Below are positions 43,072-54,745 of a DNA stretch of 64,000 bases, in pieces. The stretch's first letter is position 1. Each line of letters begins with the position of its first letter. The notes beneath the pieces were generated by a model. The model was not told the origin of the DNA. It did no database searches and was given only the letters and a program-made list of their open reading frames with translations. Origin of the DNA: Zygnema cylindricum (taxonomy: Eukaryota > Streptophyta > Zygnematophyceae > Zygnematales > Zygnemataceae); contig JBBHKE010001251.1 of the NCBI GenBank assembly GCA_037447655.1, positions 17,628 to 81,627 on the forward strand, in the 5' to 3' direction. The translations under genes were made by a program, and so were the position numbers.

Positions 43072-46000
43072 AAATATTACTAAATACATTCGTGTTTGAA
43101 AGTCTCACCATAGTTAGTGTGGATTCACATCGTCAAAAGAAACTAATTAACTTGAAGGGCAAAATGCACACTAATTGTGGTGAAAATTGCTCCAAGTCAA
43201 TAAAAATTTGAGGTTTTTATCGTTTCAAAACGAGAAATTACTAAAAATATTTAGAAATATTTCTAATTACTAGAAATCGCCTCCCACTTTACTATAAAAA
43301 GTAAAAACCTTTTATGTTTGGACCTAAAATCCACCCAAAGTAACAAATAGTTTTGTGAAAACAAACGTCAACAAATAGTTTTGTACCACAACCCCCCAAA
43401 AATGTACCCTTTTCCTTTAAAAGTACCACATTTCTCTTAAAAGTACCACATTCCCCTAAAAAGTACACTTTTGACTGTATAATTAGCATCGCCTTTTTTG
43501 AGCCAAAACCGTTTCAAGCCGAATTAAACCGGTTTTATCCACTAACATTTTAAATCAAACTGGTTTTTCAAATCTTTGTCAACAATTTGAAAAATAGCTT
43601 GGTTTTAATTCGATCACGCCACACCCGTTTTTGTAACTCATGTACAAATGTACGGTAGCACGTCACAATAAAGTAAAAGGTATATATTTCCAAGTACATA
43701 AAGGTTAGCCTACCAAGAAATGAAAGTACCTGCAAATACTATGTTAAACTCAAAACATTTCATTTCGCAATTTTCTAACCCAAATTTAATGTGTTTAGGG
43801 TATCTAAGGAAATTTAATGGTTCAACGGTTCGATTTTTTCAACAGAATCTAACTGCCTTCTTGAATGCGCATCCCAATGTTGATTCTAAACCGAACTATT
43901 TTGTTTGACCTACTCTCGAACCGAATCGAACCAAACCATCTCGAGTGCTATATAATAATTGTCCTTCACAGATTTTAAATCCATGATTTTGGTTTAACAA
44001 CACATTACAGAATTCCTAAAACCGTACATGACATGTTTTCCTTTTCCGAGAGGAAAATTTGGTACCCCTCATAAAAACTACAGTAAAGGGTGAATCGCTA
44101 TTAGCGTTAATAACGCTAATTCGGCGCCCCCAAAATTTGACCTTTGAACCTGAAATAGAATTAATAATTCTAAGTGTTTTCTTACATTGATATAGGTACT
44201 GTTTAATTAGCGTTAATAACTCTATTTTGGACTGTTTTTAAATAGTGTAGTGTACGAAAAAGGTCAGTCCGTACTTAAATTGCTAGTAATTTCGTACACT
44301 TTTACAAAAATTGTGTCAAGTAAAGGCGTCGACACACGAAAGTGAGTGCTTCAACACAAAAAAACGCACGCAGATTTGATTTCCCACTGATAAAGACGGG
44401 GAAAAATCACGCGAACATGTTCTCACATGTTCAAACGTTGACTATGTGAACACAGGCAATACCGACTACACTGCGTGAAAAATGTACCTAAACTAGAATT
44501 ATGCATAAATTAGAGTTAATTTTCTCTCGACGAGAGGCCTTGAACCCAAATTAGAACTAATAACACTAATTATTGTTTACAAAAATCCGGACCTCTCCGT
44601 ACTATGCCGTATCACTTAGTTTGTTTTTATGGGCGAACAACATTACAGAGAATCTTGCCAATATTCACCAAAGGTTTAGGAGGTGACGATGACTGTTGGA
44701 TATTCATTCGTGAGGCATTCGCTTCAAATTTTTATGTAACTAGCAACCCACTTCGATCCAGTTACAGAAATCGAAGAGTCGCGACACGTTGGATGATTAT
44801 GATACGTGTCAAGAATTCTCAAAATCTGCACATGATAAGTACCTTCCAAAATCTTATGCACATGATAAGTACCTTCCAAAATCTAACCGAAAATACAAAA
44901 ATATTATCGTAATGCTTTTTCGTCACGCTATTTTTCGCAACGCTATTTCGTCACAATATTTTTGGCAACCCTCTTTTGTCACGCGAAAAAACAATAACCC
45001 AAAATGAAGAGTTGGTGTAGAAATGAGTCTGCAAAGAGTCTAAAAATTCTGTCGTATGCTGACTTGTTTGCAATTACATGGTACACACATGAAGATTTTA
45101 AGTTGAAATTGGTCGGTGTAAAACTTTTTTGACGATTTTCAATATCCGACCTTAACTTACGTGGTACCACTCAATTTATAAAAGTAGTTTCTAAGCTCTA
45201 ACGGATGGAACATCGTTCAAAATATAACAGCCCGTAATGTTGGCCGTAGAATTACAAAATTTCCTAACATAGGCCAAAGTCCTATTGTAATATGAACCCG
45301 AAGAAACAAAAACTATTTGGATTACAAAAAAAAGTAAGAAAAAAAAACGATTAGGTGAAGGACAAAATGTACCATAAGATATTATACTTTCGACGAATGC
45401 CACGCTTACTTCTTTTTTTTTTAACCTATTCTGCATGTACACATCACTTATTTAAAGAGTTACTTTATTTTTGTTTTACTTTTGTTTTGTGTGTACTGAA
45501 ATGTAAGTTTTTTGTGCTTATATGTTGTTAACTTTTACTATCACTTGTACTTGTATATACCTAAAACTTCAACAAAATGTTTTCGATAGCGGTCATTTCA
45601 TGAAAAAATAGTTGCCACTTGGTTGATATATTTGGGCAATAGGAAAAAGTTTTGATCCCCCAATTGCGGTTCAAATACTTTATTATTACGGAAGTTAGAA
45701 TTCCAAATGTGGAAACATGAACTCGTAACCGAACATCGTATCGTTCGCATGGATACTACAATCTACAGTGCAATCCATAAAGTTTAACAGTATAAGAAAA
45801 ATCTTCAACATTAACACGTAACCACAAAGTTAAAAGACGAGACAAAACAATCAACGACATATCTGCCAAAGGACAAAAACTTCAAAAAAATAAATCGCGG
45901 TCGCATGTAGCCACACACAGCGACGCATAAAAAGTGGCCACATGTTGATGTTAATGCCCTAATGTGAAATTTGCGAAAAAAACAAATAACTAAGGTTGTG

Positions 46001-46760
46001 TGCCCATGTGTTAGAGTAAGGATTTTTTCTTATCGTTTTCCTCCAAAATCTTCAAACTCCTATTGAATTCGGCTCAAGACCAATGAATAACAAACGAATA
46101 GGAAAATGGCTTGCGCGTCTCACACGATTTTGAACATTTTTGCACGAGGGAGAGTACACACTATCTTTTTTTTTGCCCATCACGCGCATGTGCGGAAAAA
46201 TATTGCAAGGGTCTCCAACCTCCAATTTCATTTATTAGTCCTTTGCAAAAGTTTACGCCATTGTCACCTCTCCCCCTTGCCTCTTACACTACTACTTCCT
46301 TCTCCCTCTTCTTGGAAAAAACACGACAATAAAAAATATTAGATTGGATTTTTTTTTCTAATAGTGGGCATAGTTTGTGAGCGTAGTTTGGCGACAGATC
46401 GAGGGCTCTCGCCCATCAAACGTTGCAAATAATCTCCCGGACACATTTCCTAACATTAATATTTTGATCACGTCTCTATCAGGCACCTATCGCCTGCGTA
46501 GTTTATTGCGACTTTTACCACAACTTTTTGTTTACACACCGAGAATGGTCAATGATTTTGAAATCACAAAATCCGAACGTCGCATTTATAAACACAGGCG
46601 AAATTTGCGATTTGTAGAAACGTGTTAAAATTTAAGACCAGGAAGTGCGCATTATATCATAGTACGAATTGCACCATTATGTTTTAAACGCAAAGTCTAT
46701 ATATGAAGGTGAATAGTTGACATTAGGAGCATCAGAGGATATCCTCCGGCAAAAATCGTT
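43072..46760. other. Intergenic DNA, no gene seen
   Basis: The DNA is AT-rich. A family-1-like MITE fragment lies near 44090-44280 (TGAATCGCTATTAGCGTTAA). Repeated AAGTACCACATT words occur at 43420-43460. A 30-bp unit is doubled at 44827-44884. The short frames are not supported by any motif. Confidence 0.6.
44827..44884 (+). repeat. 30-bp direct duplication
   Basis: The sequence TGCACATGATAAGTACCTTC and its continuation recurs exactly 30 bp later. Confidence 0.9.
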
Positions 46761-46764
46761 TTAT

Positions 46765-46850
46765 CGGTGTTGGTGGATTTGAATCCACCCTGTCCAAAGG
46801 CACATGGCCTTTGCGAATTGTTAGGTTATCATCCCTCGTCCGCCGTGGAT
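46765..46850 (-). repeat. tRNA-like fragment with a perfect T arm
   Basis: On the minus strand GGTGGATTCAAATCCACC forms a 5-bp stem with a T-loop-like ATTCAAAT, and GGATGATAACCTAAC lies upstream. The acceptor stem does not close (AACACC has no partner). It is a pseudo-tRNA or SINE head rather than a working tRNA gene. Confidence 0.4.
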
Positions 46851-47054
46851 TATATCTTTTATTTCCGAGTGTACGAATCGTACACGTCCAGTGTGTGGCT
46901 AGTGTCTTCCTTGAAGACCTCAAAAGTGTCTTCCTTGAACATTGGACAAACACTAAATAGAATGAGCGTTTGCTTTGAAAACAACAAAAAATTGGACAGC
47001 CAAAATTGTCACCTAAAAGTTTGGAGAATCTTGCCAAAATCTCCAGTAAACATG

Positions 47055-47117
<63 letters not shown>
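47055..47117. repeat. (TA)n microsatellite
   Basis: About 62 bp of pure TA dinucleotides, followed by an A run. Confidence 0.98.
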
Positions 47118-47122
<5 letters not shown>

Positions 47123-47616
47123 AAATAGTACAACCTTGTACGAAAATGGCGTTTTCTAGTAAAAAACCTCACTTTTAGCCTGATGGAGGTTCACCTTGAG
47201 TGAGAAATGAAATAAACAAAATCAAGAAGTCATAGCGACAAGTTCAAGAATAACTAACATCGACGCTGTCACCAGTGAGCATGACGTTACAATGTCACAA
47301 AAACCTAATCATCTACAATGACTAAAAAATTAGTCGTAGACGTCTACACTATTGAGTGTGAAATCTACAACCATCGCATATTAAGTAACTATCTCGTTTT
47401 CAGACATTGGAACTCATTCAAAAAAAGTACGGAGAATCATCTCTAAAAAACAAAGTTTCATCGCTAAGTTAGGGTTAGATATGCACAACCCTAACCAGCA
47501 TTATTTAAACAAAAGTGCCTTAAGAAACAAAGGCTCGTGGAGTTTCTTTCAAAGACAAAGTATCAGATCAAGTATCAGATCAGATTTGGCAACTGAAGGC
47601 AAACCGCTCACACTTA

Positions 47617-47740
47617 GGGTGCGTCTCCATGTACTTGAAACTTAAAGAATTCACTTTGTTTTTTAGGGCAGATCTGGCGGACCCGGATTTCAGGTGTCTC
47701 TATGTGTACCAAACGAAGTTGTCACTTAAGGTCGAACGAT
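47617..47740 (+). mobile_element. Truncated PIF-like MITE
   Basis: The first 124 bp of the element (GGGTGCGTCTCCATGT on) are preceded by TTA (47614-47616). A full copy begins immediately after, so the remainder is missing or was replaced. Confidence 0.8.
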
Positions 47741-47747
47741 TGACTTA

Positions 47748-48536
47748 GGGTGCGTCTCCATGTACTTGAAACTTATAGAATTTACTTTGTTTTTTAGGGC
47801 AGATCTGGCGGACCCGGATTTCGGGTAACCCTATGTGTACCAAACGAAGTTGTCACTTAAGGGCGTGACGATTGTATACGTCGACAATGCCCGTGACGGC
47901 TGTCGACAATGTACAATCTGTGATGACGCACGTTATCGCACGTTATTATTTGTAACTGCTTGTGACGTCGCATGACTTTTCGTGACATTGTAGACGTACC
48001 GCCATCCAGCCTGGGCCGTTTCACGGTTGAAGAAGATGCACTTTGCCTTTGCGTCTCTTGTCCGCTTGACGTGAAATGGCATCGGATCTTGAGACCCTTG
48101 GCGAAATAAAATCCGTACCATGCGCAAACAGACAAAACCAAACAAATTGTGTACTTTGTTTTGTCGTACCTCAAGGCTAACGGACAAAACATAGCGATCG
48201 TGCACTTTTTGTTGTCGTTTGAATTCTTTTGAAATTTCTTGAAAAAAAATCACACGTGCGACTACGTGTTTCTATTTGTTTTTCGAAAATTCTTTGTTTT
48301 CAAGCACATCTTCCCTGTATTTAAAAGAAAAGTTTGAAGATGACGTTTTTTGGCGTGGCCGTGGGTCGAAGAACACAAGACGACAACATGTAGTACATCT
48401 TAAATTCGATGATGACGCAAAATGTACTTCTCATTTTCTCTATTTTTTTGTATGGTTTAAACTTACGCGGTACGACTCTAAGTTTTACAGGAAAACGACA
48501 AAAAAAACCCTTACTTAGGCACATGGAGACGCACCC
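47748..48536 (+). mobile_element. PIF/Harbinger-like MITE, full copy, 789 bp
   Basis: The terminal repeats GGGTGCGTCTCCATGT and ACATGGAGACGCACCC are exact inverted copies. They are flanked by TTA at 47745-47747 and 48537-48539. This is the best reference copy in the window. The inside is non-coding on both strands. Confidence 0.92.
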
Positions 48537-48601
48537 TTAGATGGTTTTACCATCGCAATTTTTATAATAAAGACTTACGACAAATTCGACTAATAACATA
48601 C

Positions 48602-48957
48602 CATAGTTCAAAAGTAGGCGTTTTTATTGTATGCCTTTTGTAGGCGCCTTTATCTTAAGTTTTGTTATGGGCTTTTCATGTGATCTTCTTTAATCGCTAA
48701 TTTGATCAGCGACCGTTCGATCGTCTAAATCTGACGGTTTAAATAGAAAATACCTCAAAACTCACAGAAAAATAGTTTTTTGTCTTAATGTTTTTCAAAA
48801 TTTAGCCATGACGTTTAATTCTCTATCGATCAATGTGCAATTCAGCCCTGTTACTATTTTTTTTCATTTTGCGACCATTACAATATGGGTCTTAAGGTCA
48901 TATTGTATGTTTTGCGTACAATAGGCATATTGTATGGGCCCTACTTTTGAACTATGA
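48602..48957. mobile_element. hAT-like MITE, 356 bp
   Basis: The ends CATAGTTCAAAAGTAGG and CCTACTTTTGAACTATG match. The body aligns in reverse with 34160-34523. No clear 8-bp duplication survives. Confidence 0.78.
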
Positions 48958-48969
48958 TGTGAATAACGA

Positions 48970-49526
48970 CTACACCATGAATCGTTATTAGACTTATGTA
49001 CTCTATATCGGCGCCCCAAAATTTTGACATTGATACCCGAAATACAGTGACTGATTCTATTTTATCCGTGACGTTAGTTACGGTTCTTGTAAATTAGCGT
49101 CAATGGAAGTTCCGTACTCATTTCATGAATATTGTGGTGTACGGAATGTGTTTACTGGTACAAAGCTGTACTCGATTACCGAAAATCGTACGGAAATTGT
49201 TGTTAACTTATGTCGGTTGCATACAGAACTGCGCTTAGAATAAACTTGGAGTCGAGTTTGCGACAAACGCGTTCGCAAACCCAAATTAGAATTATGGATT
49301 AATTACACTGAAAGGACGCGACGTGGTACGGATTGTCAATTTTGTACTTTCACCTATTTTAACGTGTATGTAATGACGGCGGATTCTGTATACCTAAATC
49401 AGCGTTATAGAGAAATTACAATTAAACATTTTTTTCACAATGGTATTGATACACAAATTAGCATCAATGACACTAATTTATTATTGATACTAATAATTTC
49501 TATAGTCTAATAACGATTCACGGTGT
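48970..49526. mobile_element. Family-1-like MITE, about 557 bp
   Basis: The ends CTACACCATGAATCGTTATT and AATAACGATTCACGGTGTAG are inverted copies. The inside shares GGCGCCCCAAAATTTTGAC with a stretch near 44125. It has no coding sequence. Confidence 0.7.
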
Positions 49527-49809
49527 AGTATCAAATTGGTACGGACTCCAAGCCTAAAACGACAAACTGACATTCGTACACTTCGTCCACTATTAGCCAT
49601 CTGGCATGATTTTACAGTAGGGAGAAAAGAACAGCTTTCAGAAAATCTGCTTCAACCAGCGAGACAGCCGTCCTACCAATAGGATAATAGCCGTATCAGC
49701 TATTTGTAGTGTTCTTATTCTTTTCGTACATAGAGTACAACGTGACAAAAAAATAACCTATTTCCCGATACAAGTTGCCGTTCGACCGGCTGCGTAGTTG
49801 TGACAAAAT

Positions 49810-50000
49810 ACAAAACGAAAGGAGTACCACGAAAGGAGTGCCGTACGAAAAGAGTGACGTACGAAAAGAGTGAGGTACGAAAAGAGTGCCGTACGAAAGG
49901 ATTGCCGTACGAGAGGATTGCCGTACGAAATGAGTGCCGTATAACGAAGTGCCGTACGAAAAGAGTATCGTACGAAAGAAGTGCCGTACGATGTGAAAGA
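49810..50000. repeat. Minisatellite with a 15-16-bp unit (GCCGTACGAAAAGAGT)
   Basis: About twelve units with small changes, most containing GTACGAAA. The palindrome CGTACG recurs at each junction. The frames over it are repeat artefacts. Confidence 0.9.
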
Positions 50001-51008
50001 TATCACAGATGAGAGGCAACAACCGAGTCATCTCGAGAAGGCCAGTGAACGACAAAAAAACGTACGGCTTAAAATTGCCGTCGATCACTCCAAATCTACG
50101 GTTCAACCGACTCTTTAAAACCTAATCTGTTTCCTGAGAAAAGCAATTTGACCGTACCGTTGCGAAACTTAGATTTATTCGTACGGAATGTTGGACGCAC
50201 AAAAGAAGCGCATAAAAATTAAAAAATAATATAGCGTACAAATCGAGCTGTATATAATATCGTACTTTACGTACGTTTTGAAAAAAGCTACAAATACGAA
50301 TATTGGCCGTACGATCACAATTTCTAAGATTCCTTAAGCAGAAACGACAAAAGTACGACGAGGTCATGACGAAAAGTGACATTGGTGACGTAATCCAAAA
50401 CGGGAAACAGCATGCAATAAACTCATAGCAGGAAAATCCCAGAGTCGTTATCACAAAAATATTTTTTGTCGCTAAGCGCAGGAGACGACAAATAGGCAAG
50501 CTTCACAATAATTACACGAGAGATGTACGGCGACAGAAAGGCACACGTGTACTTGAATATAAGACAAAATCAGTATTAGTATGAGTATGAGTAAAAGTGT
50601 ATGTGTGTGTGTTTCTTTTATCCATAAAAAATATATTACAAAAAATTGTAAATTTTGTTGTCGTTTAGTAAATCATAGTGAGATATATGATTTATTATCA
50701 CTTTGAAATACATATAAACATATGTAAGTACAAAAAGAAGCACAAATAAAAGTAAAGAAATACCTCAATATTTGCATGTTGAAAGGCCACGAATAGTCAA
50801 ATCCAAACATTTTTTATTTTTTTACGGCTTTGTCCTTTTCAAGATCCTAAAAACATAGATCAAAAAGGGAATAAAAAGAAGGGAAAAGACAAAAAAAGGG
50901 GGGGGGAGGACATTCTAAGCAATGAATAAGTGTAACAAATATAGAACAACAACAAAACATAAAAGAAAAACTTTCTATACATATGAATAAATCCTTCGAT
51001 GGTTTATT

Positions 51009-53572
51009 TTAAATTTCGTCATCATCCTTCAAAAGAGACGCTGCGTTTTTCAAAATTAACTTAAAAGTACAAACCTGTCACATCACGCCACGTGGCATAA
51101 CAAAGAGAGAATTAAAAGAGTGAAATAAACCATGAAAAGAGGGAGGGGGAGAGGGGAGAAACGAGAGGGAAAGGGAGAGAGAGGGAGAGAGAAAGAGAGC
51201 AACAGAGAGGGAGAGAGAGTGGGAGAGTGCGGAAGAACGAGGGAGTGAGGGAGAGCGAGGGAGTGAGGGAGAGCGAGGGAGAGCGAGGGGGAGAGAGGGG
51301 GAGATTGGGAGAGGGAGAGGGAGAGGGAGGGAGAGGGAGAGGGAGAGGGAGAGGGAGAGGGAGAGGGAGAGGGAGAGGGAGAGGGAGAGGGAGAGGGAGA
51401 GGGAGAGGGAGAGGGAGAGGGAGAGGGAGAGGGAGAGGGAGAGGGAGAGGGAGAGGGAGAGGGAGAGGGAGAGGGAGAGGGAGAGGGAGAGGGAGAGGGA
51501 GAGGGAGAGGGAGAGGGAGAGGGAGAGGGAGAGGGAGAGGGAGAGGGAGAGGGAGAGGGAGAGGGAGAGGGAGAGGGAGAGGGAGAGGGAGAGGGAGAGG
51601 GAGAGGGAGAGGGAGAGGGAGAGGGAGAGGGAGAGGGAGAGGGAGAGGGAGAGGGAGAGGGAGAGGGAGAGGGAGAGGGAGAGGGAGAGGGAGGAGAGGA
51701 GAGGAGAGGGAGAGGGAGAGGGAGAGGGAGAGGGAGAGGGAGAGGGAGAGGGAGAGGGTGAGGGAGAGGGAGAGAGAGAGAGAGAGAGAGAGGAGGATAG
51801 AGGGATGGAGAGAAGCTCCGTACCTCAATTCCAGTACTGGTCTGGAAGGCTATAAGAGAGCCCTTTTCGGCCGGAAGGCAATCCCGGGCGGCAATTTTGA
51901 CCAATCCCACGGCCTCCTCGAGGACATCACTTTGTGCCCCATTGCTCTCTGGGGAGGATTATTTAGGATGTTAATATTATAAATTTTTTAGCATTTTAAA
52001 ATTTAACATTTTGACATTTTATATCATGATTTAGTGATAATCACTGTTGTAACGAAGGTTCAATGAAGTATTTAAGGGATTTCCATAATTTCCAATGCAA
52101 TTGTAAAATAAGCATTAATTATGAACGGTAAGAAAGCAAACGGTGAACGAAAAATGGTAAATGGTAAAATGGTGAAATAAAAATGGTGAAATGGTAAAAT
52201 GATAAAATGGTATCAGGGTAATGGTAAAAATAAATGGTATTATGGTAATTTTAAAAATTTCCGATATTTCATACCGATAAGTAAAGCAACTTTATCTAAT
52301 TCGAAGCGAGAAGCAAGAATTGGTTTATAGAGATTGAAAGCCGTCCGTCTTTTCTGCTCCTTCAGCCACTCCCTCGGGCCAGCTGGGGAGTAGAGGGAGT
52401 GAGAGGGAGAGAGAGGGAGAGAGGGTGGGCGGGATAGGGAGGGGGAGAGGGAGGGGAGGGCGAGGGGGAGAGAGAGGGAGACGAAGAAGGGGAGGAAGAA
52501 AGTAAAACAGAGAGGAGACATAGAACGAGGAGAAAAATATGACAGAGAAGAGAGAAAACATTAATGAGGAAAAGGCAGGGTAAGGACAGAGGTGAACAAG
52601 AGGAAGAGGGAGAAGTTTCAAGCAAGAGGGGAAAGACTCTCGATAAACATAGGAATAAAAATTGATTAAAACAGGGTTGCTGAATAGAAATGACTTGCAA
52701 TGGAAAACCACTGTAAAGAATAGGTAAAAAAAGTAACATTGCAAACATTTGGCAAAAAACACAAAAAAATAGCATTTTGACATAGCGACAAAGTAATATG
52801 TCATGAAATGTGCAATGTCAGATTTCCAATTGCAATGCGGAATGTTTGATGCCCAATGAACAGCGCGCAATATGTTATGCGTAATGTGCAATCTGTGATG
52901 TGTATTGTGTAATGAGTAATGTGAAATGCGTAATGTGTAATGTGAAATGTGCAATGTATAATGTGAAACATTTAATGTGTAATGTGAAATGTATAATGTA
53001 TAATGTGTAACGTGTAATGTGTAATGTGAAATGTGCAATATAGAACACGCAATGCAAAATGTCCAAACATTCAATGTCTAATCTTCAATGTTCAGTGTCT
53101 AACATGTAAAATGTCTAATGTCAAATGTCAAATGTCTACATTTTTCAACCACACAGTGTTATTCCTAGATACACAGCATCCAGATTTGCTGTCAAAATGT
53201 CTCACAGAATCCGAGCTCGAAGGCTTGTGCAGGTTCCACGACGTTTCCTCCTACAAGGACAGCAGCCATGGCTGCCATCATCTCCCTCCTCCCATTCGAA
53301 AATAACAAATTATTTAAACCAGCATCCATACAATGTTTTTCGGAGGATTCGTATCCTTCACATGAGTCATTGCCCCATGAGACCTTCGATTTTAGGGTTT
53401 TAGGATTCTGTTCACAACATTCGATTCGATACGAAGCAAATCTCTTGGAGAAGCCGACACGTTTAAGGGAGAAAGACGAGAAACTGACTTTCTGAACGTG
53501 CGGCACCTGTAAGGCTGACGTCCAGTCCCTAAATTGACACGTGGATGAGGAGTTATGCCACGTGGAAGCCAT
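51009..53572 (-). CDS. Nuclear gene for a thylakoid-lumen-targeted protein, four exons, 221 residues
   Basis: Exons on the minus strand: 53572-53206, 52382-52275, 51948-51824 and 51074-51009. All three introns have GT..AG ends (donors GTGAGA, GTATGA, GTACGG) and joining keeps one frame from ATG (MASTWHNSS) to TAA. Residues 1-90 are Ser/Arg-rich like a chloroplast transit peptide. A twin-arginine signal ([15 protein letters not shown], from residue 95) ends AQA at 115-117. The mature part has about 104 residues, starting [20 protein letters not shown], with [20 protein letters not shown] (exon 3) and [15 protein letters not shown] (exon 4). The pattern fits a conserved plant lumen protein family; I cannot name it, and its function is unknown to me. 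All introns are filled with simple repeats. Confidence 0.85.
51130..51795. repeat. (GGGAGA)n array of about 660 bp inside intron 3
   Basis: A highly regular hexanucleotide array lies within the third intron (51075-51823) of the lumen-protein gene. The transcript therefore carries about 600 nt of (UCUCCC)n, starting about 30 nt after the donor. Long open frames on both strands (Arg-Gly, Ser-Pro, Leu-Pro repeats) are artefacts. Confidence 0.97.
52388..52515. repeat. Purine-rich tract at the 3' end of intron 1
   Basis: GGGAGAGAGAGG-type sequence on the plus strand gives a long polypyrimidine tract in the transcript directly before the acceptor at 52383-52384. Confidence 0.85.
52840..53150. repeat. 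Degenerate minisatellite in intron 1 (AATGTGTAATGTGAAATG)
   Basis: Units of roughly 9-18 bp made of TAATGTGAAATGTG and variants fill the middle of intron 1. A related ATGGTAAAATGGTGAAAT pattern fills part of intron 2 (52130-52250). Confidence 0.85.
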
Positions 53573-53796
53573 TTGAGACTGATCTGCCACAAAAGCTGGA
53601 AGGTCGGATCTGGTATGCAATCTGGTGCGGGACTTGAGCAGCAATGTACGGATGAAATATCGTTTTGTACCATAACTGATTAACTGGATAGAATATACAA
53701 TTTGCAGATCTGCTCCTTTCGTATGCAGTTTAAAAGTGAACGTTACAAAAAACATGGAACTTATTTACATTACAGTTTTGTGCCGACTACTATTCA

Positions 53797-54285
53797 GTAC
53801 AGTAAACCGTGAATCGCTATTAGCGTAATAAAATATATAGCGTAATGAAACAATTAGCGTACTTTACGGTAAATTGGGTTTTTTAGGGTACACAATGATA
53901 CTACAGTAATTTATCATTCACTCTAATTTGTAAATTGTTTTGTATTCATTGTCGGGCCATAATATCTAAACAACTAAAATATGTGTGTGTACGGAATAGT
54001 TCAAACCGTACGCCGTAGCGTTTTTGCGACATCCACGTCTGCCGTAAAATATTATTTTTTCTGTAATTTTATTTTTAAAAAGGTACGAAATAGTACGGAT
54101 CTGACAGTCCGTGCATCACACTATTTAAAAGGGCACTAAATTACTGTTATGAACCGTATTGAGCGGGGTACCTCAAATAACGTTCAGAAACATTTAGCGT
54201 ACTTTATTCTATTTGAGAATTTGCCCAAATAAAAGAGGTACCCCAATTAGCGTCATGTACGCTAATAGCGATTCACGGTGTACTG
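53797..54285. mobile_element. Family-1 MITE, long form, about 490 bp
   Basis: The ends TACAGTAAACCGTGAATCGC and GCGATTCACGGTGTACTGTA are inverted copies. It is the first of three such elements lying end to end. Confidence 0.75.
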
Positions 54286-54289
54286 TACA

Positions 54290-54535
54290 GTGCAGTACAC
54301 AGTGAATCGCTATTAGTGTTAATGTTTTTTTCGCCACTTAAAACATCTTTTTTTCGTACACGATGTTCGGATTATGGATCTGATTTGCTGAGATTGAAAT
54401 CCAAGTTTTTCTACCTTCCTATTGGCGGTCTCTATGTGAAAACTCAAAATCGGACAAATATGTACGGAGAAAAGATGTTTTACGTGGCGAAAATTTTGTT
54501 AACCCTAATAGCGATACACAGTGTACCGTACACCG
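54290..54535. mobile_element. Family-1 foldback MITE, about 245 bp
   Basis: The ends are CAGTACACAGTGAATCGC and GCGATACACAGTGTACCG. The inner inverted arms are CGCCACTTAAAACATC and GATGTTTTACGTGGCG. Confidence 0.75.
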
Positions 54536-54745
54536 TTTATCGCTATAAGAGTTGACAATTTTTTCGCCACTTAAAACATCTTTTATCCGTACACACTTAT
54601 CCGATTTTCACAAAGAGATCGCCAATCGGAAGGTGAGAATCTTGGCTTCCAATCACAACCGTCGGATCCATAATCCAACCTTCGTGTACGGAGAAAAGAT
54701 GGTTTAAGTGGCAAAATAAACATTAACACTTATAGCGATTCAAGG
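54536..54745. mobile_element. Family-1 foldback MITE, about 210 bp
   Basis: It starts CCGTTTATCGCTATAAGAG and ends CTTATAGCGATTCAAGGTG. Its inner arms CGCCACTTAAAACATC and GTACGGAGAAAAGATGG match the previous copy. Confidence 0.72.

Noticed and set aside
42250-43111. Long open frames (over 250 codons) on both strands over the purine tract
   Set aside because: They are consequences of a GGGAGA-type microsatellite, with Ser/Pro/Leu or Arg/Gly/Glu repeats only and no start context or motif.
46765-46850. Functional tRNA gene
   Set aside because: The T arm is perfect, but the acceptor stem does not close and no complete cloverleaf can be drawn, so it is listed only as a tRNA-like fragment.
49810-50000. 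CRISPR-like array
   Set aside because: The repeats are adjacent with no unique spacers and vary from unit to unit, in a eukaryotic context. It is a minisatellite.
51083-51982. Frames of 238-275 codons over the GGGAGA array
   Set aside because: Repeat artefacts. Only the first 30 or so codons of the minus-strand frame are real, as exon 3 of the lumen-protein gene, which ends at the donor GTACGG.
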